A stretch of 64,000 bases of DNA from Sciurus carolinensis (GCF_902686445.1 NC_062217.1:168352098-168416097), one strand, 5' to 3'; counted from the stretch's first letter, positions 43,501 through 55,264 are shown. Notes: generated by a model not told the origin, from the sequence alone. A program made the numbers and translations.

Positions 43501-44417
43501 ACTCTGTGCCACTTTGAAGATGCAACAGCTTCAGCTTCTCCCTCAGAAGAGCAAGTGGTGCCCAGAGCTACTGACCAAGTTAGCGTCACTGGTCTCTGGG
43601 ACCTGCTGGCTTTGAAGCGGAAGGGGACGATGAACTGAAGGAGCTATTACTTTTTTCTCTCTCCTTTCTCGTCTCCCTGTTCAGGCAGGCACTACGTTTC
43701 TTGCCTTTGGCCGAGGTGGGTGGCAGCACTTCCCGACTTTTGTCTAAACGCTTAAATCTACTGAGGAAAACAGTTTGACGTCCAATATGCAGAATAAGGC
43801 TTCAAGCGAGGTGAATTTTCCCCAAATTGACAAGGGAGTCCCCCAGTTGCGGAAAGAGAGGTCCTCAGGTCCCATGTGTAGCCCAGACAAGTGCCCTGAG
43901 AATGTGTTCCAAAGGGGGAGGGGAGGAGAACCCCGGAGGCTGCACCTGGGCAGAACCCTCTCCTCCCAAAACAGGCTGTGCCTCAAGTGTGGCCCCATAG
44001 AGAAGCCAACCCAGAGGAAGGACCTGAGCCAAAAGAATGGACTCACTCTTACGCAGGTGTAGGCTGGAGGGATCCCCTGCATATGGTGGCACCAGGTGAA
44101 ATCCCAGAACCCAGATAGAACCCCTGGGGAAAGGAGCCCTGCAGAGTTGGATATCCCATCCAGTTGCTGGGCGGGCCCAGAGCCCACGTCACGCTGATGG
44201 GTGGCATGAGAGGATGTAGTGTATGGTTTTTATCCTTCGGCAGCACCAGAGCTCAAGTCCAGAGTTGCTTAAGGATCAGATGACCATAAGTCCCAGTTCC
44301 CTGGGCAGTCAGCCTGCTATCCTAGAGACTTGTTCGTTCCTTATTTTATATAGAGGGAATTGGAGCCCCCAGAAGCGAAAGCCCTTTCCCCCAAGTTTCT
44401 GCAGCAAATGACTTAGG

Positions 44418-44890
44418 AGCCTAGGCTTTGATATCAGACAGCTGGAGTTCACACCTCTGCTGACACTTCTGACTTGCACCCTGAGTAGGTGTTGGTGTCT
44501 ATTCAGGCCACTATAACAAAATACCTCAGACTGGTAGTTTATAAACCACAGAAGTTTATTTCTCACTGTTTTAGAGGCCAAAAAGTCCAAGATCAAGTTG
44601 CTGGCAGAGGCGGTGTCTGGTGAAGACCCTCTGCTTCTTAGTGCCTTCTCACTGCATCCTCCATCCTCCCGGGGCAGAAAGGGCAGAAGCACCTGCCCTC
44701 AGAGCATGGGGGTGGAGCCCCCATGCTTAGTCACCTCCCAGAGCCTCCCCTTCTTCCCTCCCCCCACATTCAGACCACAGCGGTGGGCCACTTGACCTGC
44801 CTAAGGTTCAGTCTTCTGAAATGTAAAGGGGCACGATGATGATACTAACGGCCACCTTGAAGGGTCACTCTAAGGAGCAAGTCATATGGT
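44418..44890 (+). repeat. MIR SINE split by a MaLR LTR
   Basis: MIR begins GATATCAGACAGCTGGAGTT and stops at about 44495. It resumes at about 44790 with ACTTGACCTGCCTAAGGTTC and TTCTGAAATGTAAAGGGGC. Confidence 0.6.
44496..44789 (-). mobile_element. MLT1A-like LTR, partial
   Basis: Reversed LTR: CAGGCCACTATAACAAAATA, CCTCAGACTGGTAGTTTATA, TTTATTTCTCACTGTTTTAG, AAGATCAAGTTGCTGGCAGA, GGTGTCTGGTGAAGACCC. Its 3' part is diverged or lost. Confidence 0.75.
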
Positions 44891-45719
44891 ACATGTAAAC
44901 CCTGGGCAGAGGACCAGGCAGACAACAAGCCATTCAGCAAACACCAGCTGGGACCACGAGCTGGGTCTCCTGGCACCTCAGTCAGTGTTCCTGTCTCCTA
45001 ACGTCAAACTGACTGCTAAGGAGCAGTTAGAAAGTGAATTCGAGAAACTTCTGAAATCTCACTTTTTCTCAAAATTATATTAACTCCCCTAGGGAGTAAA
45101 ACACTCCGACCCACTTGGTTCGAGGTCAGCCATCAAGGCCACCGCCATGTCTCACTGTGCAGCCGGCAGAAAATGTGGAGGGTGTTGAAGCACTTTGGCT
45201 TCCACTCCAAGATGATCTGCATGACATTTGGGTCAATCAATCTAGAGATAATGATTCTTGCTGCAGAGCTGTGCACACCCAATCACCAAAAGAGGGGTCC
45301 CCAATTGATTTTTGTGGACTGCTTTCATTTTCTCAGAAAGCTTTTCAGGTCAAACATTGGCAGAAGCGAGGGTGCTGATAGGAGGTGGCGTATTTCATCT
45401 GCTTTTGCCCAGGAATGCCTGACTCTCATTGTGCTCTGTTGAATAAAATTGGAATCATTCAAGCCCTTTGAGGCATTGCAAGGACATTTTTAAAGCAGGA
45501 CTTTTAATCCATTGGGGGAAAACAGAACATCTGCCTGGTGGAGAAACACACACGAGTACACACACACTACTATACGCACACACATGCATGTTTGTCTCCT
45601 GCAAAATAAATTTCTCACAACACAGCAGTGAGATGCAAGGGTTGGTGGAACTCTTTTCCTGTGCTATCTATCTCAAATGTGTGACCTGCATTTATAATCT
45701 CTTCAAAATTAAAGTATAA

Positions 45720-45807
45720 GGAATCCTAATCAGCAGTTAAGGGGGTAATTAAAAGTAGGCGACCTGGCCTGTCTCTCTCCTGAACCAGTTGATTTATGCC
45801 TTGTTGT

Positions 45808-45839
<32 letters not shown>

Positions 45840-46480
45840 AGAACTCAGAAGTATTAATTTATGTGTGAAAAGAACAGTGAATTAATCCTAAAGATCCCAG
45901 CAGCCTTTAAAGACCTGAATCATATGTTGAGCTCGTTTAAAACATGCATAGGAAATTAGGGCAGAATAAAGCCCTTTGATTTGAAAAGTGCATCTATACT
46001 TGCTGTCCCTAGGATATCTGCAGGGTCATTATTCAGAAAGGTTAAGGAGGACTTTATTTTTTTATATTCACTATGTATTTCCCAGTTACAGCTCACCATG
46101 GTGCATTTCAACTTAGAAAGAGAAAGAGATAAAAGGGGGGAGGGGAGCTTTTTATTCACTTTCCACTTAATTTCCTTGCCTCCACGCCAGTCCCAGCTTA
46201 ATGAATGTAATTGCTACCTTTGATGAAAATACTATTATCAAGATCACACATTACATTGGAAAACAGTTTTTCTTTAAACACAGCTACTGCAGTCTCTAAT
46301 TACGCATGTAACAAGTGTCTCCCGAACAAAAGACCATGTTGTCTACAATTGCTAGGAATTGGAGCAAGGCAAATTCGAACAAAGGACAGATTAGATTTGC
46401 TCCCCGCTCCACAAAGCCCATCCCTCTGATTAATTTCCTGCAAAAACTAAAACAATTCTCTTAAAAGGCGCTCACCCCTT
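45720..46480. promoter_or_regulatory. Candidate conserved non-coding element (enhancer-like)
   Basis: Repeat-poor, AT-rich block apart from a run of T at about 45809-45838. Within 46164-46436 it clusters CACTTAA (NK/HMX-type core), CTTTGAT (TCF/LEF, 46218-46224), TAATTA (46297-46302), AACAAAGG (SOX or TCF, 46378-46385) and GATTAATTT (46428-46436). Its position downstream of ACADSB fits the HMX2/HMX3 regulatory region known in mammals. Conservation itself could not be measured. Confidence 0.45.
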
Positions 46481-46589
46481 CTCCAGAATGATCCATATGC
46501 CATTTGGGTCTTTCTATAGGATGATAATGGCCCCTGATTTGAACCTGTGTTAGAAAATAAGAAAGGCTTTTATGAACTTCCTCTTTCAT

Positions 46590-46662
46590 ATGCAAATGAG
46601 CAGCACAAGATCTTGAGGGATAATGAGCCCCCCAAAAAGTGACTTTTCAGTAGCTATAAAAG
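46590..46662 (+). promoter_or_regulatory. Octamer plus TATA-like module
   Basis: A perfect POU octamer ATGCAAAT (46590-46597) stands 57 bases before TATAAAAG (46655-46662). This spacing is like octamer-driven promoters. No ORF or known RNA follows, so any transcript would be non-coding. Confidence 0.35.
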
Positions 46663-47099
46663 AGCTCACTGGTAGGGAAGGTCTGCATTGAGCACGTTCA
46701 GCCCGATTATTTTATTGGTTTCAAGAAACGAGGCATCTTTGCGAAAATACTTCTGTGCCTGTTGAGATCGAGTGACAACAGCTTTTCTGGGATGGCCTTT
46801 CGTAGAAGACAGCTTCCTGACTTACCCATGGAATATTAAAAATGGATTCATGATTAAATTGAAAGGCCACTTGCGAAGGGTTTAGGAGACTCAATTTTAA
46901 TTGCCTTTCACTTTTGATTTGGGGGACTTCATGCAAGTTATTGGGCAAGTGGGACAAAGATCTTTCTGGGTCTTCATTTCTACACTTATCCAATGTGGGA
47001 ATGGGGCAAAATGATCCTGAACGTACATCTCCTGTCGGGTCAGCTCTGACCTCTGACATCACACAGACCAAGACAAAACAGCCAGTGTTTGTCACAAGT

Positions 47100-47290
47100 C
47101 TGAGATCTGGAGTCGGGAAACCTGGGTTCAAGTCCCAACTCACTTGTGACACCTGGGAAAATAATCTTCTGTGTCTTTATTTCTTCAACCTGTTGAATAA
47201 TACTAACAGGGTAGTGTGAATGAAATCAAATGGTACTTGTGAAGTGTTTACAGCAATACCTGGCACCGGGAACGTACTTGGTACTTGTAC
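47100..47290 (+). repeat. MIR SINE
   Basis: CTGGAGTCGGGAAACCTGGG, TTCAAGTCCCAACTCACTTG, then GTGAAGTGTTTACAGCAATA and CCTGGCACC match MIR in order. Confidence 0.75.
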
Positions 47291-47819
47291 TACCTACGAC
47301 CTGGAAGATGACTGGTGTTTAATGAGATGCTGCCACCAACAACCAAATCTTGGGGAGATGACACAGGGACTGTTATTTCTGATTGAACCCTATGCCTTCC
47401 CAGAGAGAAGACTGCCAGAACCCAGTTTAAGGAGGTCACCGTTAGATCCAGAGCTCTCTTCAGCAGAGATCTACTGAGTTAGACTCACGTCCTCTGTCAG
47501 GATGAGTCACTCAGACATGGTCCAGAAAGAACCAGCAGAGACCACACAGAAGGAAGCATGTGTTCCTCCCTCCTTCTTATCAGAGGAGAGGCTCTAGACA
47601 CATAAAAGAAATGCCACACTCATGGTTCCCATTACCCTAGGACTCATTACCTCTGCCCTCCAGGTAGTTTCCTCAGGACAGTCAAAGTCACCATGATGCT
47701 GTGTCTGCTAAAGGACTAACCCCATGGAAGCAGCGCCCACTCAAACCTCCCCTTCTGCGAGACCCGCATGTCTGTCTGTGCTCAACCCATATCATAGCCT
47801 ATCATCTTTATTGTCTGTC

Positions 47820-48520
47820 TCACTAATTGTCAGACATTCCACCAATATATTGCAAAGCCCGAATAAATCGATTGCAAAATGAAACTGCAATTTGTGCCAC
47901 CCTTGCAGGATTTCATGGAGTCACGAAAATGATGCTGGAGAATGATTCGAATTTTATGCAAAGTCCTTGACAAATGAGGATCTGGCCATTCTTGAGTTTA
48001 AGGAAAAGGAAAAAAAAAAGAAGAAAAAAACAGGCAAGGGGAGACGACCAGAAGCACTCAGAAGAGAGTGATTTGAGTGCCATAGATTAAGATTCGCCCT
48101 TCTGACAATGCATGAGGCGTCTGGAGAATTTTACCAAAATGACACTCTCTAAGACCATGCTGTGAAAATCAACCACAAAGAACAGCCTACAGAGTGAGCC
48201 ATCATGCAATTTGGTGTGGAAAAACCCACCCCCCGCCCGGAGTCACCCTTGATTCACTTTTTGCTCAGTTTCAGATTATAGATGCAATTGTAGCCTTAAC
48301 TTTATAATAAGGGAACTTTTTATTTTTGAAAGCTTTAAGACAAATTTCTCATCATACCTCTTTTGTTTGCACATTTTCTAGAAATGTCTGAGATGGCAGG
48401 AGGCTGTTTTAACCCATGAAGTTCCAAGCTTTCAATTCTATGTAGGACAATAGGACACGATGGGTTAAATAGATCCCTTTAAAGTGGTGTTTTGCCAGTG
48501 CTGATTTTCTAGGATGACTA
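47820..48520. promoter_or_regulatory. Candidate conserved non-coding block
   Basis: Two repeat-free AT-rich segments (about 47820-47990 and 48240-48520) with ATCGATTGCAAAATG, TTTTATGCAAAG, AACTTTATAATAAGG and CTTTTGTTTGCAC (forkhead-like) sites. They are separated by a purine run at 48005-48030. Assignment is by composition and motif content only. Confidence 0.35.
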
Positions 48521-48529
48521 GAACATCAT

Positions 48530-50850
48530 GCACCCCAAGTGACACCTTGGGATCCCCAGGAGACAGTGCCTGCATGCACACAGGGGGGCGGAATCAGCCC
48601 CCTGAGCCTCTACCTCCAGGTCCAGATAGCCAGGCTGGCGATTCTTTGTTGTCCTAGGAGAAAGGACCCTCCCAGTTTGGGTGTCTCCCAGTAGCAAAGG
48701 ATACACAAATCTCTATGGTGGTCATAGAGGTTGGTGGTCAGAAGGAAAGGGACCAGGAGTACTGAGTTCAAGTTCAAAGTGCTGTGGCTGAAGGCTTGGA
48801 CATAAGAAGGATTGAGTGGCTGCCACGGAGGGAACCTGCACCCCACCTGTGGCACAGTGCAGCCTCTGAAGATCAAACTCTGCAAACACCAGGCAGCATT
48901 CTTGTCCCATGAGCAATGGAGAGAGACCACCATGGGGCTGAGACTCAGCAGTGCCCAGAAATGGCATTCTGTAACAACAGTTCTGTTCTCACCCACCAGG
49001 TGCACCTGCCACCTGGACCCAGCCACAGCCCAGGAAGAGGCCCAGGGAACACAGTCTTCTCTGTTTCTCAGAAGCAGAGGTGAAGGTTCTGATACTGACC
49101 CAAGGGTGCCCACGCAGGGCAGTATGAGTGTAGGCAGAGGGCTCCTCAAAGGGCCCCAGAAAGCCCCACACATCTGTCACTTACTCCATTCCTCATGCTG
49201 CCTGCAACCCTGGAAATTGACTGGAGCAATTGCTCCAAGGAGCCCCAACTAGGGGACAGCATTAAAGAGCTTTGAGGCAGCAGCCCTGAGTCTTGATGGC
49301 GGTGCAAATGGCTGGCCATTTCCTGGTCCGCTGGGTAGGGATTAGCATAGTGTGAGTGGGAGCCGCTCCATCCGTCTTCTGTGCTCTTCATTGCCAGCGG
49401 CAAGGTGGAATCAGCACCTAACCTTTGAGTCCATGAAGGGTAATGCCCACATGCTCCGAGGAGACGCTCGCTTGCAGTGGCCACAGCACTGCACTCTGGG
49501 GTATCCCCAGAAGGCCCAGCCGGGCTCCATCAGCAGCCCAGGGAGCTGATGTTTATCAAGGGCTCAGGGAGCAGGTGGAGCCCAGGGACGCAAGGAAGTC
49601 AGGAGACCTGGGGTCTCCACTGCATCTGAGCTCCATTCACGGGTGAAGCAGGCTGGTGCCATCTTCTCTGGCCTCAGTGGCAAATCAAGTTCCTTGAGTT
49701 ACTAGTCCAGGTCTGAGCGGTCCTCTAAGCCCCGACTCCAGGGCTGCCTTCCTGGGAGGCCTTTGCCAGCACGGTCCTCACCTTCTCCCAGGAGAACCAG
49801 CATTCTGCATGCCCTGGGCCCTGACCCAGCTCCAACTTTCATTGCACCAGACTTCTCCCCTTTACCAGGAGGGAGCAACTCCGTGGCTTCCCTTCAGTGT
49901 TTACTTCTGGCTGTAGCCAGACTGGGCAGGAAGGCAGACCCCCAGGGGAAGGAAAGGGCAGAGAAGAGACAGGTCCCTGAGGACGCCCCACTGTCCACAG
50001 GGCATGTCTCCTAAGATTGGCTGGCTTCAGGAGCCTGGGCCCCTATCCTGCGAGGTGGCTGGTATTTGTGGCAGGTCCAAGCTGAGCTGCCAGGGCTTAC
50101 GTGCTGGGCAGGTCTGCACCAAGGGGTTCAGGACACGGCTAGGTGCCCCAAATAGTTGGTGGCAAGGTGTTCTTTCTAACTTGCCTGATATAATTTCCGT
50201 CGTTGCTTGCATGTGGTGATCAGGAAGGGTAGGCCTCCAACAGAGCTGGCGGGACCACGCCGTGGGATACAACCCTGGGTAAGTTCTGTCGCTAATCTTG
50301 GGCTCAGTTTATTCATCAGTTAACTGAGTGGTTGGTTCAGATTGTTGTTAGAAACCTCCTCCCTGACCTTCCACAAGACTCCAAAATGCTGGAGGGGTTG
50401 GAGCATGTGCCACTGGGCTTTTCAGCCTCAGATTGCGGAGTGGCGGTGCGAAGTGGCTTTAATCCCCAGCAGCTGCAGCAGACATGGCGGGCACGACCGC
50501 AGCCCAGCCAGAGCCGGGGAAGCGTCCCCCGTCTCCCAGGCAGTGCTGCATCCACACTTCGTGGACCTGAAGTCTCCCTGGATCTGGCCTTCTCCCCGGG
50601 GAAGAGAGAGCAAGTCACGCTGGGGCCCGTCCAGGGGTGACGACCTCCACCGCCAGTAGATGCACCCACGGCGCACCCTTCCCAGCCCGTGCACACCAGC
50701 CGTGCTCAGTGAGCACTCGCCTTCCAGAGCCCACTCTGCTGCTGCCTTGCCCTCCTCCCCCAGCAAGAATGAAGTCCTCCCCTACCCGCCCGCACCACGG
50801 TCACCACACAGGCCTCACCTCTGTGGTAGCACCTGAAAGACTTCGTGAAA
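48530..50850. other. GC-rich intergenic stretch, no gene seen
   Basis: About 2.3 kb with raised GC but without a clear CpG island. Many overlapping open frames on both strands (for example 48610-49173 minus and 48812-49252 plus) are mutual shadows from low stop-codon density. No splice-flanked exon with family resemblance was seen. Confidence 0.5.
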
Positions 50851-51190
50851 GGGCAGCGAGTCTGCAAGACCCTGAGGGGGGGACTGTCCCCCAGTGCACA
50901 GCAGGTATTTAATGACGGTTTGCTGAATGAATGAATGAGGGGAAGAAGTGAGAAGAACAGAGGGTGCGGCGCCTTTCCAGGTGGAGGGGAGCAACCCTTG
51001 TTCCATAGTCAGCAGGGCCAGGTGTGGGGGCGACCCCTTTAGATTACTCAACTCCCAGGTGCTTGGGTATTTGCCTTAATAGTTATTATTCCCCAGATTG
51101 TGAGTCTTATCTGACTGTGTCCGCAGGGCTTTGCCCAAGACCTAGTACATATTAGATGCTTAGTAAATAATCCTTAAGTGGATCGGTTAG
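50850..51190 (+). repeat. L2 3'-end fragments
   Basis: GCACAGCAGGTATTTAATGA and TTTGCTGAATGAATGAATGA (about 50890-50938), then GATTGTGAGTCTTATCTGAC and TATTAGATGCTTAGTAAATA (about 51095-51170), resemble two L2 ends. Confidence 0.55.
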
Positions 51191-51339
51191 AACATGCAGG
51201 ATAGAAGACAGGCCGTGCAGGCTGCCTGCCAGCTCCACAGACTGCAGAGACCCAGACCCCTTGCCAAACAAAAACAGGATGTTCAGGCACGCTTGAATTC
51301 TAGATAAGCAGCAAATAATTTTCCAGTATGTCCCAGACA

Positions 51340-51540
51340 CTCATACTAAAGCAATTGTTTATTATTTATCTGGAATTCAAATTAATCTGGTGTTTTTGTT
51401 TACTTATCAGGGAGAGTTGTATCTTATTTTACTAATTTGAATTGTTCAAGTTTTGTTAATCTAATCTCTTTCAACTTTGCAATATTTATCCCTGACTTTT
51501 ATCTTCAAAATGACCTCAGAGTTACAGGATGGCTGCTGGG
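51340..51540. promoter_or_regulatory. Candidate conserved non-coding element
   Basis: Repeat-free AT-rich block with ATTAATC, a forkhead-type TGTTTAC (51397-51403), CTTATCA (GATA-type) and AATTGTT sites. Confidence 0.35.
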
Positions 51541-51945
51541 GCTCCAGCCATTATGTCTGTGATTTAAGAAAGCAGAAAAATAGAAAGAGGAGAGACAAAA
51601 GAACACCTGTCTCTCATGTGAGTCAACCTCACTCAAAGAGATTTTCTCCGTCAAATATGGACTGATTCCTTGATGATAATAATAAGGAAGTTATTTATTT
51701 TATTGGGTGTGGTAGATATTATGGATATATAAGAAACATATAAGAAAATGTCCCTTTGGGAAATGCATCCTAAAATATTTAGAGGTAAAATGTCATGACA
51801 TCTGTATTTATTTACTTACTCGTAGTGAGGCAACAAACATGGCAAAATGTTAAATAATTAAATCTGGGGGATGGATGTTTATTATCCTGGTATCTTCAGC
51901 TTTCTTTATGCTTGATAATTTTTCTAACAAAAAGTTTTTTTTAAA

Positions 51946-52076
51946 TGGGTATTTTTTTTAAAGTTGTCAATGGACCTTTCCTTTTTATTTACATATTTAT
52001 ATGTGGTGCTGAGAATCAAACCCAGTGCCTCACACTTGCTAGGCAAGCGCTCTACCACTGAGTCACAACCTCAGCC
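51946..52076 (-). repeat. Young ID SINE
   Basis: Reversed ID (TTGTCAATGGACCTTTCCTT, TGTGGTGCTGAGAATCAAAC, TGCTAGGCAAGCGCTCTACC) flanked by ACAAAAAG...TTAAA-like copies at about 51927 and 52077, an imperfect target duplication. Confidence 0.93.
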
Positions 52077-52936
52077 CACAAAAAGGTTTCTTAAAGGAGA
52101 GAATACCCATGATCCTTGCCGAACAACAGTTGCTTTCTTCTCATTAGCTACCCTTTGCAGAAAGGGAGGCTGGGAAATACAGTCCTCTAGCAGGGCATTC
52201 TGATGCCTGAAGGCAATCGGTCAATGAGGAAGGGAGAGGTGATGTCATGCGGGGACTCAGTGTCTGTCCATGATGCCACTGCACAGCACACAGAGGAGCA
52301 GGGACCACTGTGTGTGAAGATCCGTTTTGCCCTCTTTGCTGGAATCAGCCCCTCCCGGCCTCGACCTCACTCAAGCAGCTGAGAGGATTTCTACTCTCAG
52401 TGCAGAGTGATTAAGGCAGAGCCCGTCACCCCTCCAAGGGCGGGTGGAGAGGAGACCAGCACACCCGCTCCGCCCCTGAGTCTTCCAGGATGCCCTGTGG
52501 CTATCTCTACAGGAGGGTATGCAACCAGCTCCATCCCTTGCTCCTTGAGATGGGCTGAAATCTCCCAGCTCATTGGTTGGACCCACAGTATGGAAGAAAG
52601 ATTCTAGAATAGAAAGTTGTATTCTGAGCTGTTGTCACAGATGAAGCTACTTGGGCACCCTGCTTTGTTTCTGCCTCAGTGTCCCATCTGTCAACTAACC
52701 AGGAACAAACAGCAGTTTGTGCAGTACTTAGTGTATGTAACGAACTTGGAACCCACAGATACACACACTCGACTGCGCTCTGCATGTTTGCCGCACAGTA
52801 GGCCTGCTGTGAAGATCTCAGGTGGGCTGGGCCCCGGGGGGACGGACACTGGCCAGGAAACTGAGGAATGGGTAGATAAACTGGGGTACACCAGTGCTGT
52901 GACATGCCATTCTGCCACGAAAAGGGAGCAGAGTGA

Positions 52937-53022
52937 GGGCTGGGAGCTGGCTGGGTGGCACAGCGCTTGCCTGACGTGCTCGAGGCCCTGGGTTCCATCC
53001 CAGCACCACGAGACAGGAATAA
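52937..53022 (+). repeat. ID SINE nested in old L1
   Basis: GCTGGCTGGGTGGCACAGCG, CTTGCCTGACGTGCTCGAGG, CCCTGGGTTCCATCCCAGCA, then a short A-rich tail. Confidence 0.85.
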
Positions 53023-53307
53023 ATTACTAAAGCTTGCCATGAGAATGAAATAGGGAGCCATGCTAAGCCAGAGAATCCCAAAGACTCACATGTTGTTTTA
53101 CTCCATTTATGGGAATGTCCAGGAGGACAAATCTGCAGAGACAGAAAGTACATTAGCCATTGCCCAGGGTTGGGTGGAAAGAGGGGAAACAGGGAATGTT
53201 GGCTAATAGGGATGGGGTTTCTTTCTGGAATAAAGAAAATATTCCAAAATTGACTGTGGCAATGATTAGTTGTACATATCTGCAAATACATTAAAACCCA
53301 TTGATTT

Positions 53308-53403
53308 GTGCACATTTGTTTATTTGTGGTGCTGGGGACCAAACCCAGGTCCCTGTGTATGCTAGGCAAGCGCTCTACCACTGAGCTACACCCCCAACCC
53401 CAC
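53308..53403 (-). repeat. ID SINE nested in old L1
   Basis: Reversed ID: TTTGTGGTGCTGGGGACCAA, ACCCAGGTCCCTGTGTATGC, TAGGCAAGCGCTCTACCACT, GAGCTACACCCCCAACCCCA. Confidence 0.93.
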
Positions 53404-53899
53404 AATAGTCCATTTTAAATGGATGAATTGTGTTGTATGTGAATTATATATCAATAAAACAGGTTTTTAAAGTGAAAAAATAAGGGATTCAGGAAAAGGG
53501 AGCTATTTTTATCCACAGCAACAATATCCATGGTGTGTTGACACTGGCCAGGTCTCTGTGTGTGAGCGCCCAGGAAGCCCGTGGCCACTACCGACCTGAA
53601 AGATTCCAGAGTGGGTGAGGGTTCAGAACCCAGTCCAGCTGGGGCAGTGGGGGGCAGTGGGGAGGAGTCCCGCCTGCCCCACCCTGTGGCCAATGGCCAG
53701 AGTTAATGCACCTCCACTTACATACATCGATCGTTTACCTCCCTCTGCTCCAAGCGCTAGATCTATGAGCCAGAAGAAAGGAAAAAGGACTTCAGGTTTA
53801 AACTCTTATCACTAAAGTGAGTCTCCCTCTACATTAAAAAACTATCCAGACCCTGTGGCAGGAATGGGCTCTGTTCTTGGGGCATAAATTTGTGTGTGT

Positions 53900-54480
53900 G
53901 GAAAAAAGACTTATTGGTGAATTTAGCAGTATTTTTCGTTGAACTGGCAGTTGCTAACCATTACACCAGTATTTATTTGATTCTTAAAGAGTACAAAACC
54001 ATGGACCACAAATAAAGAAGATGGAGTAATAGTTTGTGGCTGGGCCACTAGCTTTAAACTTGAAATGAAGTGTCCAGTTTTGAGTTACTGTGTCCAACCA
54101 CCATTTGTACAGTTTGAAAAGTGGGGGCATTTTTCCAGGCTGTCAGGGTGCCTGTAGTTCATTGCCATGAATGATATCGCTGAAGGAGCAGTTGTTCTGC
54201 TGTGAGCACCTCACTCATGACCAGAATATATTAAATGTATTAATCTGTGCCTCCGGCGTAATTTAGGAAGGTCCTCTATTTGACACATTCCTGTACATCC
54301 TTGTTTTATTGCTTGCTCCAGCAGGTAACAATGTCTCAAAAGTCTTGCTCCTGAATGAAGTTAAAATTACATGTCACCCAATAGCATATGCAGTTTGGTG
54401 GCTTATTTTGCTGTCAAAATTACCTCCCTGCAACAACATGAGACGTTAATGGGGACGTAGAGTGATTTACCTCACCCGCT
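53900..54480. promoter_or_regulatory. Candidate conserved non-coding element
   Basis: Repeat-free block with ATATTAAATGTATTAATC, GGCGTAATTTAGG, AACAATG (SOX type) and TTAATGGG sites, ending at a sharply GC-rich segment (54480-54600). Enhancer-like by composition; conservation untested. Confidence 0.35.
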
Positions 54481-54589
54481 CTGGGCCGGGTGGCGTGGGA
54501 GGACTCCGAGTCCTAGTGGCCACGTGCCTGGGGAAGCCCTGGCTGCCTCTGCCCGTCCCCTGTGTCACCGAGCCTGGGAGAGGAAGACG

Positions 54590-54920
54590 AGTGGGATTTG
54601 AGATTCTCTGACTGATCATGGCTAAGCTTATTTTAAGCACCTAAGTGGGGAAAACATCCATTTGGAGTTTAGTCCTCCACCCACAAACGGGATTTGCATC
54701 TGTGTCCCTGTCAGGCTGCAGACTATTGTCTTTTAAGAATGTGCTCAAGAATTCACGTAGAAGCGTCTAATTTTAAGGCTAATGGGTGCAGCCTTGATGT
54801 ATGATCTGACGCGTTATTTTTCTGCCCTACCCAAGCCAGTGTCTTTGGAATGTTTATGATCTCAAAACCAGGCCTCAAAACCAGGATGCGCTTTTAATGA
54901 AATTGTGGGTTACCCATCTG
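54590..54920. promoter_or_regulatory. Candidate conserved non-coding element with POU octamer
   Basis: Repeat-free block containing ATTTGCAT (54692-54699, a perfect octamer on the minus strand), CCTAAGTGG (NK/HMX-type), ACTATTGTC (SOX type) and CTAATTTTAAGG sites. Confidence 0.35.
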
Positions 54921-55264
54921 GGAAGAGTGTCAGACGCAGTTGAACAAACCTGTGAGCCAGGGCTGTGGCTGCATTAGGGTGTTCATTGGTCCCGTCCTGG
55001 GTGCTTTGGCCCTTGTGGGTTCCCTCCTACTCTGCCCTAAGCCTCACTCACGCAAAATTAAAATTAATGTCTTAGCAGACACATATTATATGTGGTACCA
55101 AGACACATATAATCTAGACTAGATTCATTAGGATATGGTCATTACCATTATATTCACTTTTTTTCTGATTTTACAAGAAATAGAAATTACAGCATTTCTG
55201 TGGACTCCGGGTACTCTCTCTGCTTGGTCGGATTTTTCTCCACGAGCAGTTTTATTGCTGTTTG

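Larger units (their letters stand above)
43500..45720. other. Intergenic, no gene seen
   Basis: Apart from the MIR/LTR nest at 44418-44890, nothing nameable. Opposed open frames around 43744-44246 overlap each other and show no domain, signal peptide or family resemblance. Confidence 0.55.
52860..53465 (+). mobile_element. Old L1 3' end carrying two ID insertions
   Basis: GGAATGGGTAGATAAACTGG, TTTACTCCATTTATGGGAAT, AATCTGCAGAGACAGAAAGT, CCATTGCCCAGGGTTGGGTG, GGATGGGGTTTCTTTCTGGA and TGTGAATTATATATCAATAA run in the order of an ancient L1 end. It is interrupted by ID SINEs at 52937-53022 and 53308-53403. Confidence 0.85.

Noticed and set aside
48610..49252. Opposed frames of 187 (minus) and 146 (plus) codons in GC-rich intergenic DNA
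   Set aside because: They overlap on opposite strands, have no recognisable domain and no supporting promoter or polyadenylation context.
52818..53405. 195-codon minus-strand frame
   Set aside because: Runs through an old L1 end and two ID SINEs; a chance frame across repeats.
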